A DNA stretch of 64,000 bases from Georgenia wutianyii (GCF_006349365.1 NZ_CP040899.1:3286001-3350000), one strand, 5' to 3'. Numbered from the stretch's first letter, positions 8,042 through 16,664 are shown. Program-made: numbers and translations. The notes: generated by a model from the letters alone, not told the origin.

Positions 8042-8142
8042 GGAACGCCGGTCCGGCCGGGCGTCGGGCGGGAGGCGGCAGCGAGGTCGCCTGCGACGGA
8101 CGACGCCGGTCTCCTCCCGGGGACGCCGGCCGTCCTCCCCGG

Positions 8143-8664
8143 TCAGCGGACGACGGCGTACCGGGCGCAGACGAAGGCGCCGTTGCGCGCCGTCTCGAGC
8201 AGCTCGAGGTCGAGGCGGCGCGGCAGCAGCGGCGCCCCGGAGCCGAGGGTCACCGGCGCGTACTGCACCCACACCTCGTCGACCAGCCCGCGGTCGGTGA
8301 ACTGCCCGACGAGCTCCCCTCCCCCGACGATCCACACGTCGCGTCCCGCCGCGGCCGCGACCATCTGTGCGTGGACCTCGGCGACGTCGCCGCTGGTGAA
8401 CCGCACGTCCCCGGGGGGCGGGGGGAAGTCGCGGTGGGTGAAGACCCAGGCCGGCATGTCGTAGGCCCACCCGTCGTCGTGGTCGAGGACCCACTGGTAG
8501 GTGGTGGCGCCCATGGCGATCGCGCCGACGCGCGCCTCGAAGGCGCGGTAACCCATCGGGCCGTCGGGATCGTTCTCCTGGGACAGCAGCCAGTCGAGGG
8601 AGTGGTCCTCCGTCGCGATGAAGCCGTCGAGACTGCTCGCGGTGAAGTAGTGGGTGCGGGTCAT
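8143..8664 (-). CDS. Dihydrofolate reductase family protein (RibD C-terminal domain)
   Basis: A 173-residue single-domain protein of the RibD_C/DHFR fold. It begins with the substrate-loop strand HYFTASSLDGFIATEDHSLDW (residues 4-24, read in two parts), has the NADPH-binding WIVGGGELVGQF motif near residue 102, and ends with the LETARNGAFVCARYAV strand. Stand-alone members are common in actinobacteria and are not involved in riboflavin synthesis; their substrates are mostly unknown. The start at ATG 8662-8664 is preferred over one at 8718, because homology begins at residue 4 and AGGA precedes it. Confidence 0.85.
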   Translation of the reverse strand: MTRTHYFTASSLDGFIATEDHSLDWLLSQENDPDGPMGYRAFEARVGAIAMGATTYQWVLDHDDGWAYDMPAWVFTHRDFPPPPGDVRFTSGDVAEVHAQMVAAAAGRDVWIVGGGELVGQFTDRGLVDEVWVQYAPVTLGSGAPLLPRRLDLELLETARNGAFVCARYAVVR

Positions 8665-8831
8665 GTCGGTCCTGTCGTCGAAGCCTGGGCGCGTCCGGTG
8701 CCGGGGCGGGCCCTGCACGACGAACGCCGTCCGTCACCCGTGAGGAGTGAGGCGCCGCGGAGGAACGCCAAGGACCTGTTCGGGGCACCCGGACGGCCGG
8801 ATACTGGTCCTGACCGGCAGGGGAGGGCACG

Positions 8832-9632
8832 ATGGCCGTCGCTGCGGCAGGACACCTGCGGATCGGCGAGAGGGCCGACGTCGAGAGCGCCGCCTCCGCG
8901 CTGGCCGCCGGCGCCTTCGTCGTCCACGCGTTCGCGAACCTCTACGCGCTGACGACCCGGGCCGACGAGCCGACCGTCCGTGCGGCGAACCGGCTCAAGG
9001 GCCGTCCGCCGGGACAGGTGGGGAGCGTGACGACGACACCGGCGCGACTCACCGGTCTGCTCGACCTCACCCGGCTGACCGACGGACTCCGGCCTGACGA
9101 CGTCCTCGGCGCCGTCGAGGAGCTGCTCTGCCTGGGCCCTCTGGGGTTCCGGGCTCCCGCCGCGGAACACGTGCCGGACCACCTCACCGTGCGTGACGCC
9201 ACCGGCCGCTGGGTCCAGGTCATCGTGCCCGGCTACCGGTGCCCGTCGAACGGGTTCCTCGCGCGAGGTCTGCGGCTGTGCGGCAGCGACCACCTGCACA
9301 TCACGTCCGCGAACCGCTCGCACCACGTGACCGGGACGACGGAGGAACCACCTCACTACCGTGCCGCCGCGATCCAGGTCGAGCTCGGCGGGGATCCTCG
9401 CGTCGTCGTGCTCGAGCACGACGACGAGGCCACCGCCCTGCACGCGTATCCGCGGCACGCCCCGATGTCGACGACGGTCCTGGGGTTCCGGCCCGGCCCG
9501 CCGGGGAGGAGCCTCACCCTGGAGCGGCTCGGTTCCCTCCCGGCGGACGAGGTCCGAACCGTCCTCGCCCACCACGGGCTCGTGCTGGTCGTCCCTGCCG
9601 ACCTGCGCCCGCTCGCGCAACGCGTCTACTGA
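8832..9632 (+). CDS. Divergent Sua5/YrdC-like protein
   Basis: A 266-residue protein. Its N-terminal 200 residues follow the YrdC/Sua5 fold: a nucleotide-binding start (FVVHAFANLYALTTRAD), the conserved KGRPPGQVGS patch near residue 56, and TSANRSHHVTG near residue 158, which matches the family's S-x-N motif. Sua5/YrdC makes threonylcarbamoyl-AMP for the t6A base of tRNA. This copy departs strongly from the housekeeping form (KGRP is kept but the SxP-type environment differs) and has an extra C-terminal segment, so it may have another carbamoyl-transfer role. It starts at an ATG after AGGGGAGGG and has no operon partner. Confidence 0.6.
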   Translation: MAVAAAGHLRIGERADVESAASALAAGAFVVHAFANLYALTTRADEPTVRAANRLKGRPPGQVGSVTTTPARLTGLLDLTRLTDGLRPDDVLGAVEELLCLGPLGFRAPAAEHVPDHLTVRDATGRWVQVIVPGYRCPSNGFLARGLRLCGSDHLHITSANRSHHVTGTTEEPPHYRAAAIQVELGGDPRVVVLEHDDEATALHAYPRHAPMSTTVLGFRPGPPGRSLTLERLGSLPADEVRTVLAHHGLVLVVPADLRPLAQRVY

Positions 9633-9645
9633 CCCAGCCGGCCGG

Positions 9646-10026
9646 TCAGACCGTCTCGACCGGGCGACCCTCCTCCGCCCAGGCGGCGAACCCTCCGTCG
9701 AGGTGGGCCACATGGGCGTACCCCATCTCCTGGAGGGTCGCGGCGGCCAGCGCCGAGCGGCCGCCGCTGGCGCAGTGCAGCACCACCCGCTTCGTCGGGT
9801 CCAGCGCCTCGTCGTGGTACGGGCTCGTGGGGTCCGCCCGGAACTCCAGCATGCCGCGCGGGACGTGCACCGAGCCCGGGATCCGACCCGCAGCCGCGAG
9901 CTCGGGATGGTCGCGCAGGTCCACGAGGACCGCACCACGCTCCAGCTCGGCCGCCACTGCTGCGGGGTCGAGGTTCTCCACCTTGGCCCTCGCCCGGGCC
10001 ACCATGTCCTTCGCACTCTTCGCCAC
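9646..10026 (-). CDS. Rhodanese-like domain protein
   Basis: A protein of about 126 residues holding one rhodanese domain. The active-site loop HCASGGRSA carries the persulfide Cys, VLVDLRDHPELAAAGRIPGS is the CH2A-like strand, and HLDGGFAAW closes the fold. I choose the GTG at 10024-10026 because AGGAG lies 6 bases before it and the protein then begins VAKSAKDMVARARAKVENL, a usual start for this group; an ATG at 10065 in frame has no ribosome site. It would transfer sulfane sulfur to cyanide or to a thiol partner; the physiological acceptor is unknown. Confidence 0.85.
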   Translation of the reverse strand: MAKSAKDMVARARAKVENLDPAAVAAELERGAVLVDLRDHPELAAAGRIPGSVHVPRGMLEFRADPTSPYHDEALDPTKRVVLHCASGGRSALAAATLQEMGYAHVAHLDGGFAAWAEEGRPVETV

Positions 10027-10098
10027 GGGGCGCTCCTGTCTCGAGTCGCCCGGCTCCCGGAGCATACGCCCCCTCGGGGAGTCCCTGGAAGGGGAATC

Positions 10099-10476
10099 TC
10101 AGCCGGCGCCGACGTCCTGGACGGTGCGGGACAGCAGGCAGAACTCGTTGCCCTCGGGGTCGGCGAGCACGACCCAGCTGACGTCGGGCCCCTGCCCGAT
10201 GTCGGTGGGCCGGGCACCGAGCGCGCGCAGCCGCGCGAGCTCCTCCTCGGTGCTCACGCCGTCGGCGCGCAGGTCGAGGTGCAGCCGGTTCTTCACGGTC
10301 TTGCGCTCGGGGACGGGCAGGAAGTCGATCGTCGGCCAGGAGCCGTCGGGCGGGCCGATCGACACCCCTTCCTCGTCCTCCTCGACCACCTGCCAGCCGA
10401 GCACGGCGCACCAGAACTCGGCGACGGCGGCCGGCTGCTCGCAGTCGACGGCGAGGGCGGCGAGACGACTGGTCAT
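10099..10476 (-). CDS. VOC family protein (glyoxalase-like)
   Basis: A 125-residue protein of the glyoxalase-like VOC family. It shows VDCEQPAAVAEFWCAVLGW (residues 10-28), the KNRLHLDLRADG strand and ADPEGNEFCLL near the C-terminus. Its ATG (10476-10474) overlaps the stop of the upstream DUF1697 gene as ATGA, so the two are made together. The ligand and reaction are unknown. It is a likely paralogue of the protein at 1077-1436. Confidence 0.85.
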   Translation of the reverse strand: MTSRLAALAVDCEQPAAVAEFWCAVLGWQVVEEDEEGVSIGPPDGSWPTIDFLPVPERKTVKNRLHLDLRADGVSTEEELARLRALGARPTDIGQGPDVSWVVLADPEGNEFCLLSRTVQDVGAG

Positions 10477-11021
10477 GTGAGGGCCTCCAGCTTCCTGACG
10501 ATGCGCTGCACGGTGAGCCACGTGCGCGTGGTGATGTCCTTGCCGTAGGCGCGGTCCAGCCACACCATGAAGTCCGGGGTCCGGCCCGGCTCGCTGTTGT
10601 CGATGACGGCGAGGAACGCGCCGGCGCCCTCGTCGTAGCCGACGACCCGGGTGAGCGGGTCGGGCTCCGGCGGCAGCGGCACCGCGTGAGGGCGTGCCTT
10701 GAGGAACGTCACGGTGAGGTAGCTCCCGCGCCCGTGGGTCAGCCCGTCGAAGGGGTCACGGTCGAGGAGGTCGCGCAGCTCGGTGAGCTCGCGGACGATG
10801 GTGCCGCCGCCGATGCCGAGCCCGGTCCCCAGCGCCTCCTGGATCCGGTCCTCGAGGGCGGGCACGTCGGCCTCCGTGCTGCGGAAGACGATGTTCCCGC
10901 TGGCGAGCACCGACCCGACCGACTCCAGGCCCAGCCCTTCGAACACCCCGCGGAGCTTGTCGTTGGTCATGCTGGGGTTGCTCGGGGCGATGCCCCGCAG
11001 CAGTGCGGCGTACCTGCCCAT
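10473..11021 (-). CDS. DUF1697 domain protein
   Basis: A 182-residue protein with the DUF1697 signature: MGRYAALLRGIAPSNP at the start (the family's hallmark RGINVGG-like segment), LASGNIVFRS near residue 43, and a C-terminal TTRTWLTVQRIVRKLEAL helix (the family's T-x-RNW-x-T block). The function of the family is unknown. The start at ATG 11021 is supported by a TAGGGT box 8 bases upstream (leaderless) and by full family alignment; an in-frame codon at 11048 lies upstream of that box. It is coupled by ATGA to the VOC gene. Confidence 0.85.
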   Translation of the reverse strand: MGRYAALLRGIAPSNPSMTNDKLRGVFEGLGLESVGSVLASGNIVFRSTEADVPALEDRIQEALGTGLGIGGGTIVRELTELRDLLDRDPFDGLTHGRGSYLTVTFLKARPHAVPLPPEPDPLTRVVGYDEGAGAFLAVIDNSEPGRTPDFMVWLDRAYGKDITTRTWLTVQRIVRKLEALT

Positions 11022-11029
11022 GTCGCCTG

Positions 11030-11035
11030 ACCCTA
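11030..11035 (-). promoter_or_regulatory. -10 box TAGGGT, leaderless promoter of DUF1697/VOC pair
   Basis: The minus strand reads TAGGGT, 8 bases, ATG (11021). No Shine-Dalgarno sequence is present. Confidence 0.45.
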
Positions 11036-11055
11036 GACCCAGCCGCACCGTCGCG

Positions 11056-12576
11056 TCAGTGGTTGTGGCCGCCGTCGTCGCCGGTGGGCAGGGTCCGGGG
11101 CGGCTCGGTGCCGGGCTCGACGACGACGAGCTGCCCCATGAGCCCCTCGTCCTCGTGACGCAGGAGGTGGCAGTGGAACATGTACGGGCTGTCCGGGTCG
11201 GAGTAGTCGGCGAACTGCATGATGAGGCGGTAGGTGCGCCGCGGCTCGAGGTAGACGGTGTCCTTCCAGCCGGCGAGCTCGGGCGGCGGCGGCTCGCCGT
11301 CGACGTCGAGGACCTGGAACTGGACGTCGTGAATGTGGAAGTTGTGGGTGAGGGGGTCGATGCTGCGCACCTCCCAGATCTCCGTCGCCCCCTCGGTGAC
11401 GACCTCGTCGATGCGCGAGAGGTCCATGCTCCGGCCGTTGATCATCCGGACGGCGACCTCGAGCTCGCGGGTGACGGTGGCGGCCGACTCGGGGATCCGG
11501 GGGACCTCGGCCAGCACGTCGGGGACCGGCGGGGAGGGCGTGAGGGTGGGGGCGGCGCGCAGCTCGAGGACCTCGAAGACGTCCCGCCCGCCGAACGCGG
11601 CGGGAGCGGCGACGTCGCCCAGGTCCGGGGAGTCGGAGTCGAGCGTGGCGACCTCCCCGGGCTCGAGCTCGACGACGACCTCCGCGCGCTCGCCGGGCGA
11701 GAGCCGGACCCGGCTCGTCTCGTGCGGCTCGGCGAGGAGGCCGCCGTCGGTGCCGACGAGGTGGAAGGTGCGCTCGTCGGTGAAGCCGAGGTTGTACGTG
11801 CGCGCGGTCGAGGCGTTGAGGAGGCGCAGCCGGACCCGCTCCGTGGTCACCTCGTGGTACGCCCCGACGGTCCCGTTGACCATGACCATCGAGCCCATGA
11901 GCCCCGGTTCGGTGCTGTTGCGGTCGAGCGTGAGCCGGCCCTCGTCGTCGAGGTGCTTGTCCTGGACGACGACGGGCACGTCGTCGACCCCGTAGGTCGC
12001 GGGCAGGTCGGGCGCGGCGGCCGGGTCGTCGAGGAGGAACATCCCGGCCAGGCCCCGGTAGACGTGCTGCTCGGTCCGGCCGTGCGGGTGCGGGTGGTAC
12101 CAGAGCGTGGCCGCGGGCTGGTCGATCACCCACGTCGGGCGCCACGTCTCCCCCGGCTCGATCATCTGGTGCGGCCCGCCGTCCATCTCGGGCGGCAGGT
12201 GCATACCGTGCCAGTGGACCGTCGTCGCCTCACCGAGGTCGTTGGTCACCTCGACGGCGACACGCTCCCCCACCTTCGCGCGCAGCGTCGGCCCGAGGTA
12301 GGGACCGTCGAAGCCCCACGTCGGCGTCGCGACGCCGGGACGGAACTCCGAGGTGCCCTCCTGGGCGGTGAGCTCGAAGACGCGGGTGCCGTCCTCCTCG
12401 ACGCGTGACTCGGCGAGCGGCGGGATCGCGAGCGGGGTGGTGAAGTCGACCGGCTCGACCGGGAACGCGGAGCTCCCGGACGCCGAGCCGCTGCAGCCGG
12501 CGAGGACGCACGCGCCGGCCGCGAGCGCCGCGAGGGCGCGGCGCAGCGGGCGGGCGGCGGGGGTGGTGGTGGTCAT
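11056..12576 (-). CDS. Secreted multicopper oxidase lipoprotein
   Basis: A 506-residue enzyme with three cupredoxin domains and all four copper-ligand motifs: HWHGMHLP (about residue 112) and WYHPHPHG (about 157) in domain 1, then HNFHIHDVQF (about 415) and HCHLLRHEDEGLM (about 472) in domain 3. The type 1 copper site has a Met after the second His, as in laccase- and CueO-like enzymes. An N-terminal signal peptide ends in a lipobox (VLAGC, Cys near residue 28), so it is an exported lipoprotein. Oxidation of Cu(I), Mn(II), phenols or bilirubin is possible; the substrate is unknown. It starts at an ATG placed directly after a leaderless promoter. Confidence 0.93.
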   Translation of the reverse strand: MTTTTPAARPLRRALAALAAGACVLAGCSGSASGSSAFPVEPVDFTTPLAIPPLAESRVEEDGTRVFELTAQEGTSEFRPGVATPTWGFDGPYLGPTLRAKVGERVAVEVTNDLGEATTVHWHGMHLPPEMDGGPHQMIEPGETWRPTWVIDQPAATLWYHPHPHGRTEQHVYRGLAGMFLLDDPAAAPDLPATYGVDDVPVVVQDKHLDDEGRLTLDRNSTEPGLMGSMVMVNGTVGAYHEVTTERVRLRLLNASTARTYNLGFTDERTFHLVGTDGGLLAEPHETSRVRLSPGERAEVVVELEPGEVATLDSDSPDLGDVAAPAAFGGRDVFEVLELRAAPTLTPSPPVPDVLAEVPRIPESAATVTRELEVAVRMINGRSMDLSRIDEVVTEGATEIWEVRSIDPLTHNFHIHDVQFQVLDVDGEPPPPELAGWKDTVYLEPRRTYRLIMQFADYSDPDSPYMFHCHLLRHEDEGLMGQLVVVEPGTEPPRTLPTGDDGGHNH

Positions 12577-12582
12577 GCCTCG

Positions 12583-12588
12583 ACGCTA
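12583..12588 (-). promoter_or_regulatory. -10 box TAGCGT, leaderless promoter of the multicopper oxidase
   Basis: The minus strand reads TAGCGT-CGAGGC-ATG, giving 6 bases between box and start. Confidence 0.55.
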
Positions 12589-12715
12589 GGAACGCCGGGA
12601 CGCGCCGACGTCCGTCCACGGGCGTCCGGTGCGACGTCACCGGTCGCACGCCCCGTCAGCGCGAGGCGACACCCCTCGACGCCGTCGGGCCGACGGGGAG
12701 GTGCCACCCGGTGCC

Positions 12716-12721
12716 TACGCT
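12716..12721 (+). promoter_or_regulatory. -10 box TACGCT, leaderless promoter of the EamA transporter
   Basis: TACGCT-GGGGCA-GTG: the box ends 6 bases before the GTG at 12728, which decides this start over upstream in-frame codons. Confidence 0.55.
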
Positions 12722-12727
12722 GGGGCA

Positions 12728-13603
12728 GTGGCCCGACCTCGCATGTCGCCCGTGTGGCTCGTCCTCACGGGCATCGCGTCGGTACAGCTCGGCGCGACCA
12801 TCTCCAAAGGCCAGTTCGGCGAGATCTCGCCGAGCGGCATGGTGCTGCTGCGCCTGGCGACGAGCTCCCTCATCCTCCTCGCCATCGCCCGCCCCTCCCC
12901 GCGGGGCCGCAGCGCCGCGGACTGGCGCCCGGTCCTCACGCTCGGGCTCACCCTCGGGGCGATGAACTGGGCGTTCTACGAGTCCTTCGCGCGCATCCCG
13001 CTCGGGGTGGCGGTGACGATCGAGTTCATCGGGCCGCTGACCCTCGCCGCCGTGACCGGCCGGCGGCCGCGCGACCTGCTGTGGGTCGGGCTCGCCGCCG
13101 CGGGCGTCGTCCTGCTCGGCCTCGCGCCCGGGGCGGGGGCCGACGCCCTCGGCTTCGCGCTCGCCCTGTTCGCGGGCGCGTGCTGGGCGCTGTACATCCT
13201 CGCCGCCGGGGCGACCGGACGCCGCTGGGCGGGCATCGACGGCCTCGCCCTCGCGAGCACGATCGCGACGCTCGCGGTCGCGCCCGTCGCCGTCGCCTCC
13301 GCGGGCACCACGCTGCTCGAGCCGCGGCTGCTCGTCCTCGGTGCGGCCGTCGGGGTGCTCAGCTCCGTGGTCCCCTACAGCCTGGAGATGATCGCGCTGC
13401 GGACGATGCCGCCCCGCGTGTTCGGCATCCTCATGAGCCTGGAGCCGGCCGCCGCGGCACTCGCCGCCGCCCTCATCCTCCAGGAGTGGCTCACCCCGGT
13501 GCAGCTGGTCGCCGTCGCGTGCGTGAGCGCGGCGAGCGTGGGGGCCACGCGCGGTTCGTCGGCAGGTGAGGCGGCCGGCGAGGCGGTCGGTGAGCAGCCG
13601 TGA
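12728..13603 (+). CDS. EamA/DMT-family exporter (RhtA-like)
   Basis: A 291-residue membrane protein with ten hydrophobic segments arranged as two EamA repeats (about residues 6-135 and 145-280). Landmarks are FGEISPSGMVLLRLATS and RIPLGVAVTIEFIGPL in repeat 1, and VVPYSLEMIALRTMPPRVFG with SLEPAAAALAAALIL in repeat 2, which match the RhtA threonine/homoserine exporter subgroup. The natural cargo is unknown. The GTG at 12728 fits a leaderless promoter; a longer frame from 12629 would cross that promoter. The gene converges on the two-component system. Confidence 0.88.
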   Translation: MARPRMSPVWLVLTGIASVQLGATISKGQFGEISPSGMVLLRLATSSLILLAIARPSPRGRSAADWRPVLTLGLTLGAMNWAFYESFARIPLGVAVTIEFIGPLTLAAVTGRRPRDLLWVGLAAAGVVLLGLAPGAGADALGFALALFAGACWALYILAAGATGRRWAGIDGLALASTIATLAVAPVAVASAGTTLLEPRLLVLGAAVGVLSSVVPYSLEMIALRTMPPRVFGILMSLEPAAAALAAALILQEWLTPVQLVAVACVSAASVGATRGSSAGEAAGEAVGEQP

Positions 13604-13606
13604 GGC

Positions 13607-14275
13607 TCAGGAGGGCTGCGCGCCCGGGCTGACGAGACCGGTCTCGTAGGCGAGGACGACGAGCTGGGCCCGGTCGCGCGCGTCGAGCTTGGCGAGCAGG
13701 CGCGACACGTAGGTCCGGGCGGTCGCCGGGGAGAGGTAGAGGACGCGGGCGATCTCCTCGTTGGACAGGCCCCGGCCGACCTGCTCGAGCACCTCGCGCT
13801 CCCGGTCGGTGATCCGGCGCAGCAGCGCGTCGTCGACCCGCGCCCGGGGAACCTCGGCGAGGGAGCGCATGACCCGGCGCGTCACCGACGGGGACAGCAG
13901 CGCCTCACCCGCGGCGACGACCCGCACGGCCGCACGCAGGTCCACCGGGGAGACGTCCTTGAGGAGGTAGCCGGCCGCCCCGGAGCGGATCGCCTCGACG
14001 ATGTGCTCGTCCTCGTCGAACGTCGTGAGGACGAGCACCCGGACGTCGCCGAGGTCGCGGTCCGCGACGATCTGGCGGGTCGCCTCGATCCCGTCGACGT
14101 CGGGCATCCGGATGTCCATGAGGACGACGTCGGGACGCAGCTCGCGGGCCCGCCACACCCCCGTCCGGCCCGAGTCGGCCTCCCCGACGACGGTGATGTC
14201 GCCGTCGTGCTCGACGAGCGTGCGCAGCCCCGTCCGGACGAGCTCCTGGTCATCGACCACCACGACGCGGATCAT
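13607..14275 (-). CDS. NarL/FixJ-family response regulator
   Basis: A 222-residue DNA-binding regulator. The receiver domain (residues 1-120) has the acidic pair VVVDDQELVR, the phospho-acceptor Asp in VLMDIRMPD (about residue 54), the switch Thr/Ser in VLTTFDE and the conserved Lys in YLLKDVSP. A LuxR-type helix-turn-helix follows at about residues 150-215 (DREREVLEQVGRGLSNEE then YLSPATARTYVSRLLAKL). Its ATG overlaps the stop of the upstream kinase gene (ATGA), so kinase and regulator are made together. Target genes are unknown; no clear recognition site was seen nearby. Confidence 0.93.
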   Translation of the reverse strand: MIRVVVVDDQELVRTGLRTLVEHDGDITVVGEADSGRTGVWRARELRPDVVLMDIRMPDVDGIEATRQIVADRDLGDVRVLVLTTFDEDEHIVEAIRSGAAGYLLKDVSPVDLRAAVRVVAAGEALLSPSVTRRVMRSLAEVPRARVDDALLRRITDREREVLEQVGRGLSNEEIARVLYLSPATARTYVSRLLAKLDARDRAQLVVLAYETGLVSPGAQPS

Positions 14276-15432
14276 GTCCCCACCCTCACCGGCAGCCGTG
14301 CGCGCACGGCGAAGCCTCCGTCGTCGGACCTGCCGAAGGAGACGCCGCCGCCGAGGGTGACGGCCCGTTCCTCGATGCCGGCCATCCCGGCGCCCGGCCG
14401 CAGCGCGTCCCCCGGACCGCAGCCGTCGTCGCACACGGTGAGCTCGAGCCGCCCACCGTCCAGGCCCGCGCGCACGGTGACGCGCGAGGCACCGGAGTGC
14501 CGCAGCGCGTTCGTCAGCGACTCCTGGACGATCCGGTAGGCAGCGGCGTCGACGGCGCCGTCGAGCACGCCGCCCGGGACGTCGAGCTCGGCGACGACCT
14601 CCACCCCCGTCTCCCGGGCGGCGGAGACGAGGTCGGGAACCCCGGCCAGGCCGAGGGTCGCGAGCTCCGGTCGCCCGCCCGGCGAGCGCAGCACCTTGAC
14701 CGTCGCCCGCAGCTCGCGCATCGTCGCCGACGTCGTGCGCCCGATCTGGCCGATCGCGCGACGCGCCACGTCCTCGTCCCGGCCGATCGCCTCGGCGGCG
14801 ACATTCCCGTGCAAGGCGATGACCGACAGTGCGTGCCCGACGACGTCGTGCAGGTCCCGGGCGATGCTCAGCCGCTCCTCGCGCAGCCGCTGCTCCGCCT
14901 CACGGGCCTGCTCGGCGAGCACGACCCGGTGCAGCTTCTCCTGGTGGCGACGCGCCTCGCGCCGGGCCCGGATGCTGGCGCCGAGCGTCACCGCCGTCGC
15001 GACGAGCGCGACGTTCGTCAGCATCTCGTAGCTCACGAGGTAGTCCAGCGGGCGGCCCTCCTCGACGAGGGCGACGGCGGCGGCCGACACGAGGACCGTG
15101 CCCGCCCCGACGGCCCACCGGGTGTGGCCCGCCTCGGCGGCGGAGGCGAGCGCGACCACCGCGGGCAGCGCGATGCCGATCGGCGCGTAGCCGAGGGCGT
15201 AGTAGAGGAAGACCCCGAGCACGGTGGCGACGAGGACGGCGCGCGGGGCCTGCCGGCGCGCGAGCACGAGAGCGCCGAAGACGCCGGCGAAGAGGTAGGC
15301 GCCGGGGTCGGCGCGCCCGGTCTCGTCGAGGTCGACGGCGATCGTCGCGGCCACCCCGAGGGTCACACCCACGCCGAGGACCGCGTCGACGAGGCGCTGG
15401 TCGACGCCGTCGGTGCTCAGCGGCACGCCCAC
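14272..15432 (-). CDS. Sensor histidine kinase (HisKA_3 type)
   Basis: A 386-residue membrane kinase. Four to five hydrophobic segments occupy residues 15-150, followed by a coiled coil (RARREARRHQEKLHRVV). The HisKA_3 dimerisation domain has the phospho-His in IARDLHDVVGHALSVIALHG, and the HATPase domain has the N-box ESLTNALRHSGAS and the G-box VCDDGCGPG with GMAGIEERA. The external signal is unknown, since there is no large extracytoplasmic domain. The GTG at 15432 is chosen because a TACCCT box ends exactly 6 bases before it. It overlaps the response-regulator gene by 4 bases. Confidence 0.92.
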   Translation of the reverse strand: MGVPLSTDGVDQRLVDAVLGVGVTLGVAATIAVDLDETGRADPGAYLFAGVFGALVLARRQAPRAVLVATVLGVFLYYALGYAPIGIALPAVVALASAAEAGHTRWAVGAGTVLVSAAAVALVEEGRPLDYLVSYEMLTNVALVATAVTLGASIRARREARRHQEKLHRVVLAEQAREAEQRLREERLSIARDLHDVVGHALSVIALHGNVAAEAIGRDEDVARRAIGQIGRTTSATMRELRATVKVLRSPGGRPELATLGLAGVPDLVSAARETGVEVVAELDVPGGVLDGAVDAAAYRIVQESLTNALRHSGASRVTVRAGLDGGRLELTVCDDGCGPGDALRPGAGMAGIEERAVTLGGGVSFGRSDDGGFAVRARLPVRVGT

Positions 15433-15438
15433 TGACCC

Positions 15439-15444
15439 AGGGTA
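15439..15444 (-). promoter_or_regulatory. -10 box TACCCT, leaderless promoter of the two-component system
   Basis: The minus strand reads TACCCT-GGGTCA-GTG, with 6 bases between box and start codon at 15432. Confidence 0.5.
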
Positions 15445-15556
15445 GGACCGGCGACGCCTGCGCGGGAGGGGGTGGGCGGCGACGGGCGGGGTCGACCCGG
15501 GACGTAGGCCAGTGTCCCCGGGAGGCGACTCCCGCGCGGCGCGGCTGACCTGCCCA

Positions 15557-15562
15557 TATGCT
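15557..15562 (+). promoter_or_regulatory. -10 box TATGCT, leaderless promoter
   Basis: TATGCT is followed by 8 bases and the ATG at 15571, with no ribosome-binding sequence between. Confidence 0.5.
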
Positions 15563-15570
15563 CGGCATCG

Positions 15571-16059
15571 ATGAGCGAGGACGACACCGAGCACCGGCTG
15601 GGCGGTTTCGACGCCGCCGGCCGGCGGTGGGTCCTGGCCCTCTTCGCCCTCGGCGGCGCCGTGCTCGGGGTGGGCGTGCCCTTCCTCGCACGGCTGGCCC
15701 GCGACCTGCCCTGGATGCCCTTCCAGGGACCGCTGCAGCTCCTCGGCTCCTTCGACCAGGCGTGGCTGGTGTGGCTGCGGCCGGTGCTCGGGCTGCTCGC
15801 CGGCCTGGCGCTGGGCGCGTGGGTCATCCTCGACTCCCCGGTCCTGCACGTCGGCGAGCGGCACCTGCGGGTCGAGCGGCGCGGGGCGGTGCAGCGCGTC
15901 ATCCCGCGCGACAAGGTCGACGCCGTCTACCGCACCGGGTCCAAGGTGGTCGTCCGGTCGGCCTCCGGACGCGAGCTGTTCGCCGGGGACGTCGAGGCGG
16001 ACGCGCGCGCGGTGCGCGAGGCGTTCCTCGCGCTCGACTACCCGTGGGAAGGTCCCTGA
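15571..16059 (+). CDS. YqeB-like membrane protein
   Basis: A 162-residue protein with two hydrophobic segments (WVLALFALGGAVLGVGVPFL at residues 20-39, and PVLGLLAGLALGAWVIL near 71-87) and a C-terminal cytoplasmic beta-rich domain (LRVERRGAVQRVIPRDKVDAVY, read in two parts, then KVVVRSASGRELFAGDVEAD). This plan matches the YqeB/PH-like proteins of Gram-positive bacteria, whose function is unknown. It is monocistronic from a leaderless promoter and convergent with an acetyltransferase gene. Confidence 0.7.
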   Translation: MSEDDTEHRLGGFDAAGRRWVLALFALGGAVLGVGVPFLARLARDLPWMPFQGPLQLLGSFDQAWLVWLRPVLGLLAGLALGAWVILDSPVLHVGERHLRVERRGAVQRVIPRDKVDAVYRTGSKVVVRSASGRELFAGDVEADARAVREAFLALDYPWEGP

Positions 16060-16073
16060 GCCCACCACGCGCC

Positions 16074-16664
16074 TCACGGCCGGGCCATGAACAGCGTGGG
16101 CACGTGCAGCACCCGGTGCTCGTCGACGACCTCGAAGCCGAACCGGCGGTAGAGCCGGGCGGCGGCGGGCCGGTCGGTCTCGAGGTACCCGCTCTCCCCC
16201 CGCTCGTCGAGCCGCTCGGTGTACCGGCGCAGCAGCGCGCTGCCCACCCCCTGGCCCCGCGCCGCGTCCGCGACGGCCACCGGCCCGAGGTGGGAGTGCG
16301 GGGTGGCCGGGTCCCGGCGGGTCCAGGCGGCGAACCACCGCGCCAGCCGCGGCGCCCTCGCCCCGGCGCGGCCCAGGGCGGGGACGAGGCGGAGCAGCTC
16401 GCCGGCCCGCGGCGGGGCGTGGGGCGGGGACAGGTGGGCGGCGAGGCCGACCACCCGCCCGTCGAGACGGGCCGTGAGAACCTCCCGGGAGTCGAGCAGG
16501 ACGGTGAACACCCGGCGCACGACCTCCACCCGGCGGCCGGGGTCGGGCCCGAGCGCCGCCACGTGCACGGGGTTGTCGCGCATCGCGTGGGCGGCGAGCA
16601 GGGCGAGGCCTGCCCGTTCCTCGTCGGTGGCCACGGCCACCGTGACCTGTCGTGTCCGGTCCAT
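16074..16664 (-). CDS. GNAT-family N-acetyltransferase
   Basis: A 196-residue GNAT-fold protein. The acetyl-CoA-binding motif A is seen as GPVAVADAARGQGVGSALLR (about residues 126-145, RGQGVGSA pyrophosphate loop), and motif B as ESGYLETDRPAAARLYRRFG (about residues 155-174). The acceptor substrate is unknown. The ATG at 16664 has GGAGGGAG upstream; the promoter GAACCTAGCGT lies further up, so this gene has a normal leader. Confidence 0.88.
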   Translation of the reverse strand: MDRTRQVTVAVATDEERAGLALLAAHAMRDNPVHVAALGPDPGRRVEVVRRVFTVLLDSREVLTARLDGRVVGLAAHLSPPHAPPRAGELLRLVPALGRAGARAPRLARWFAAWTRRDPATPHSHLGPVAVADAARGQGVGSALLRRYTERLDERGESGYLETDRPAAARLYRRFGFEVVDEHRVLHVPTLFMARP

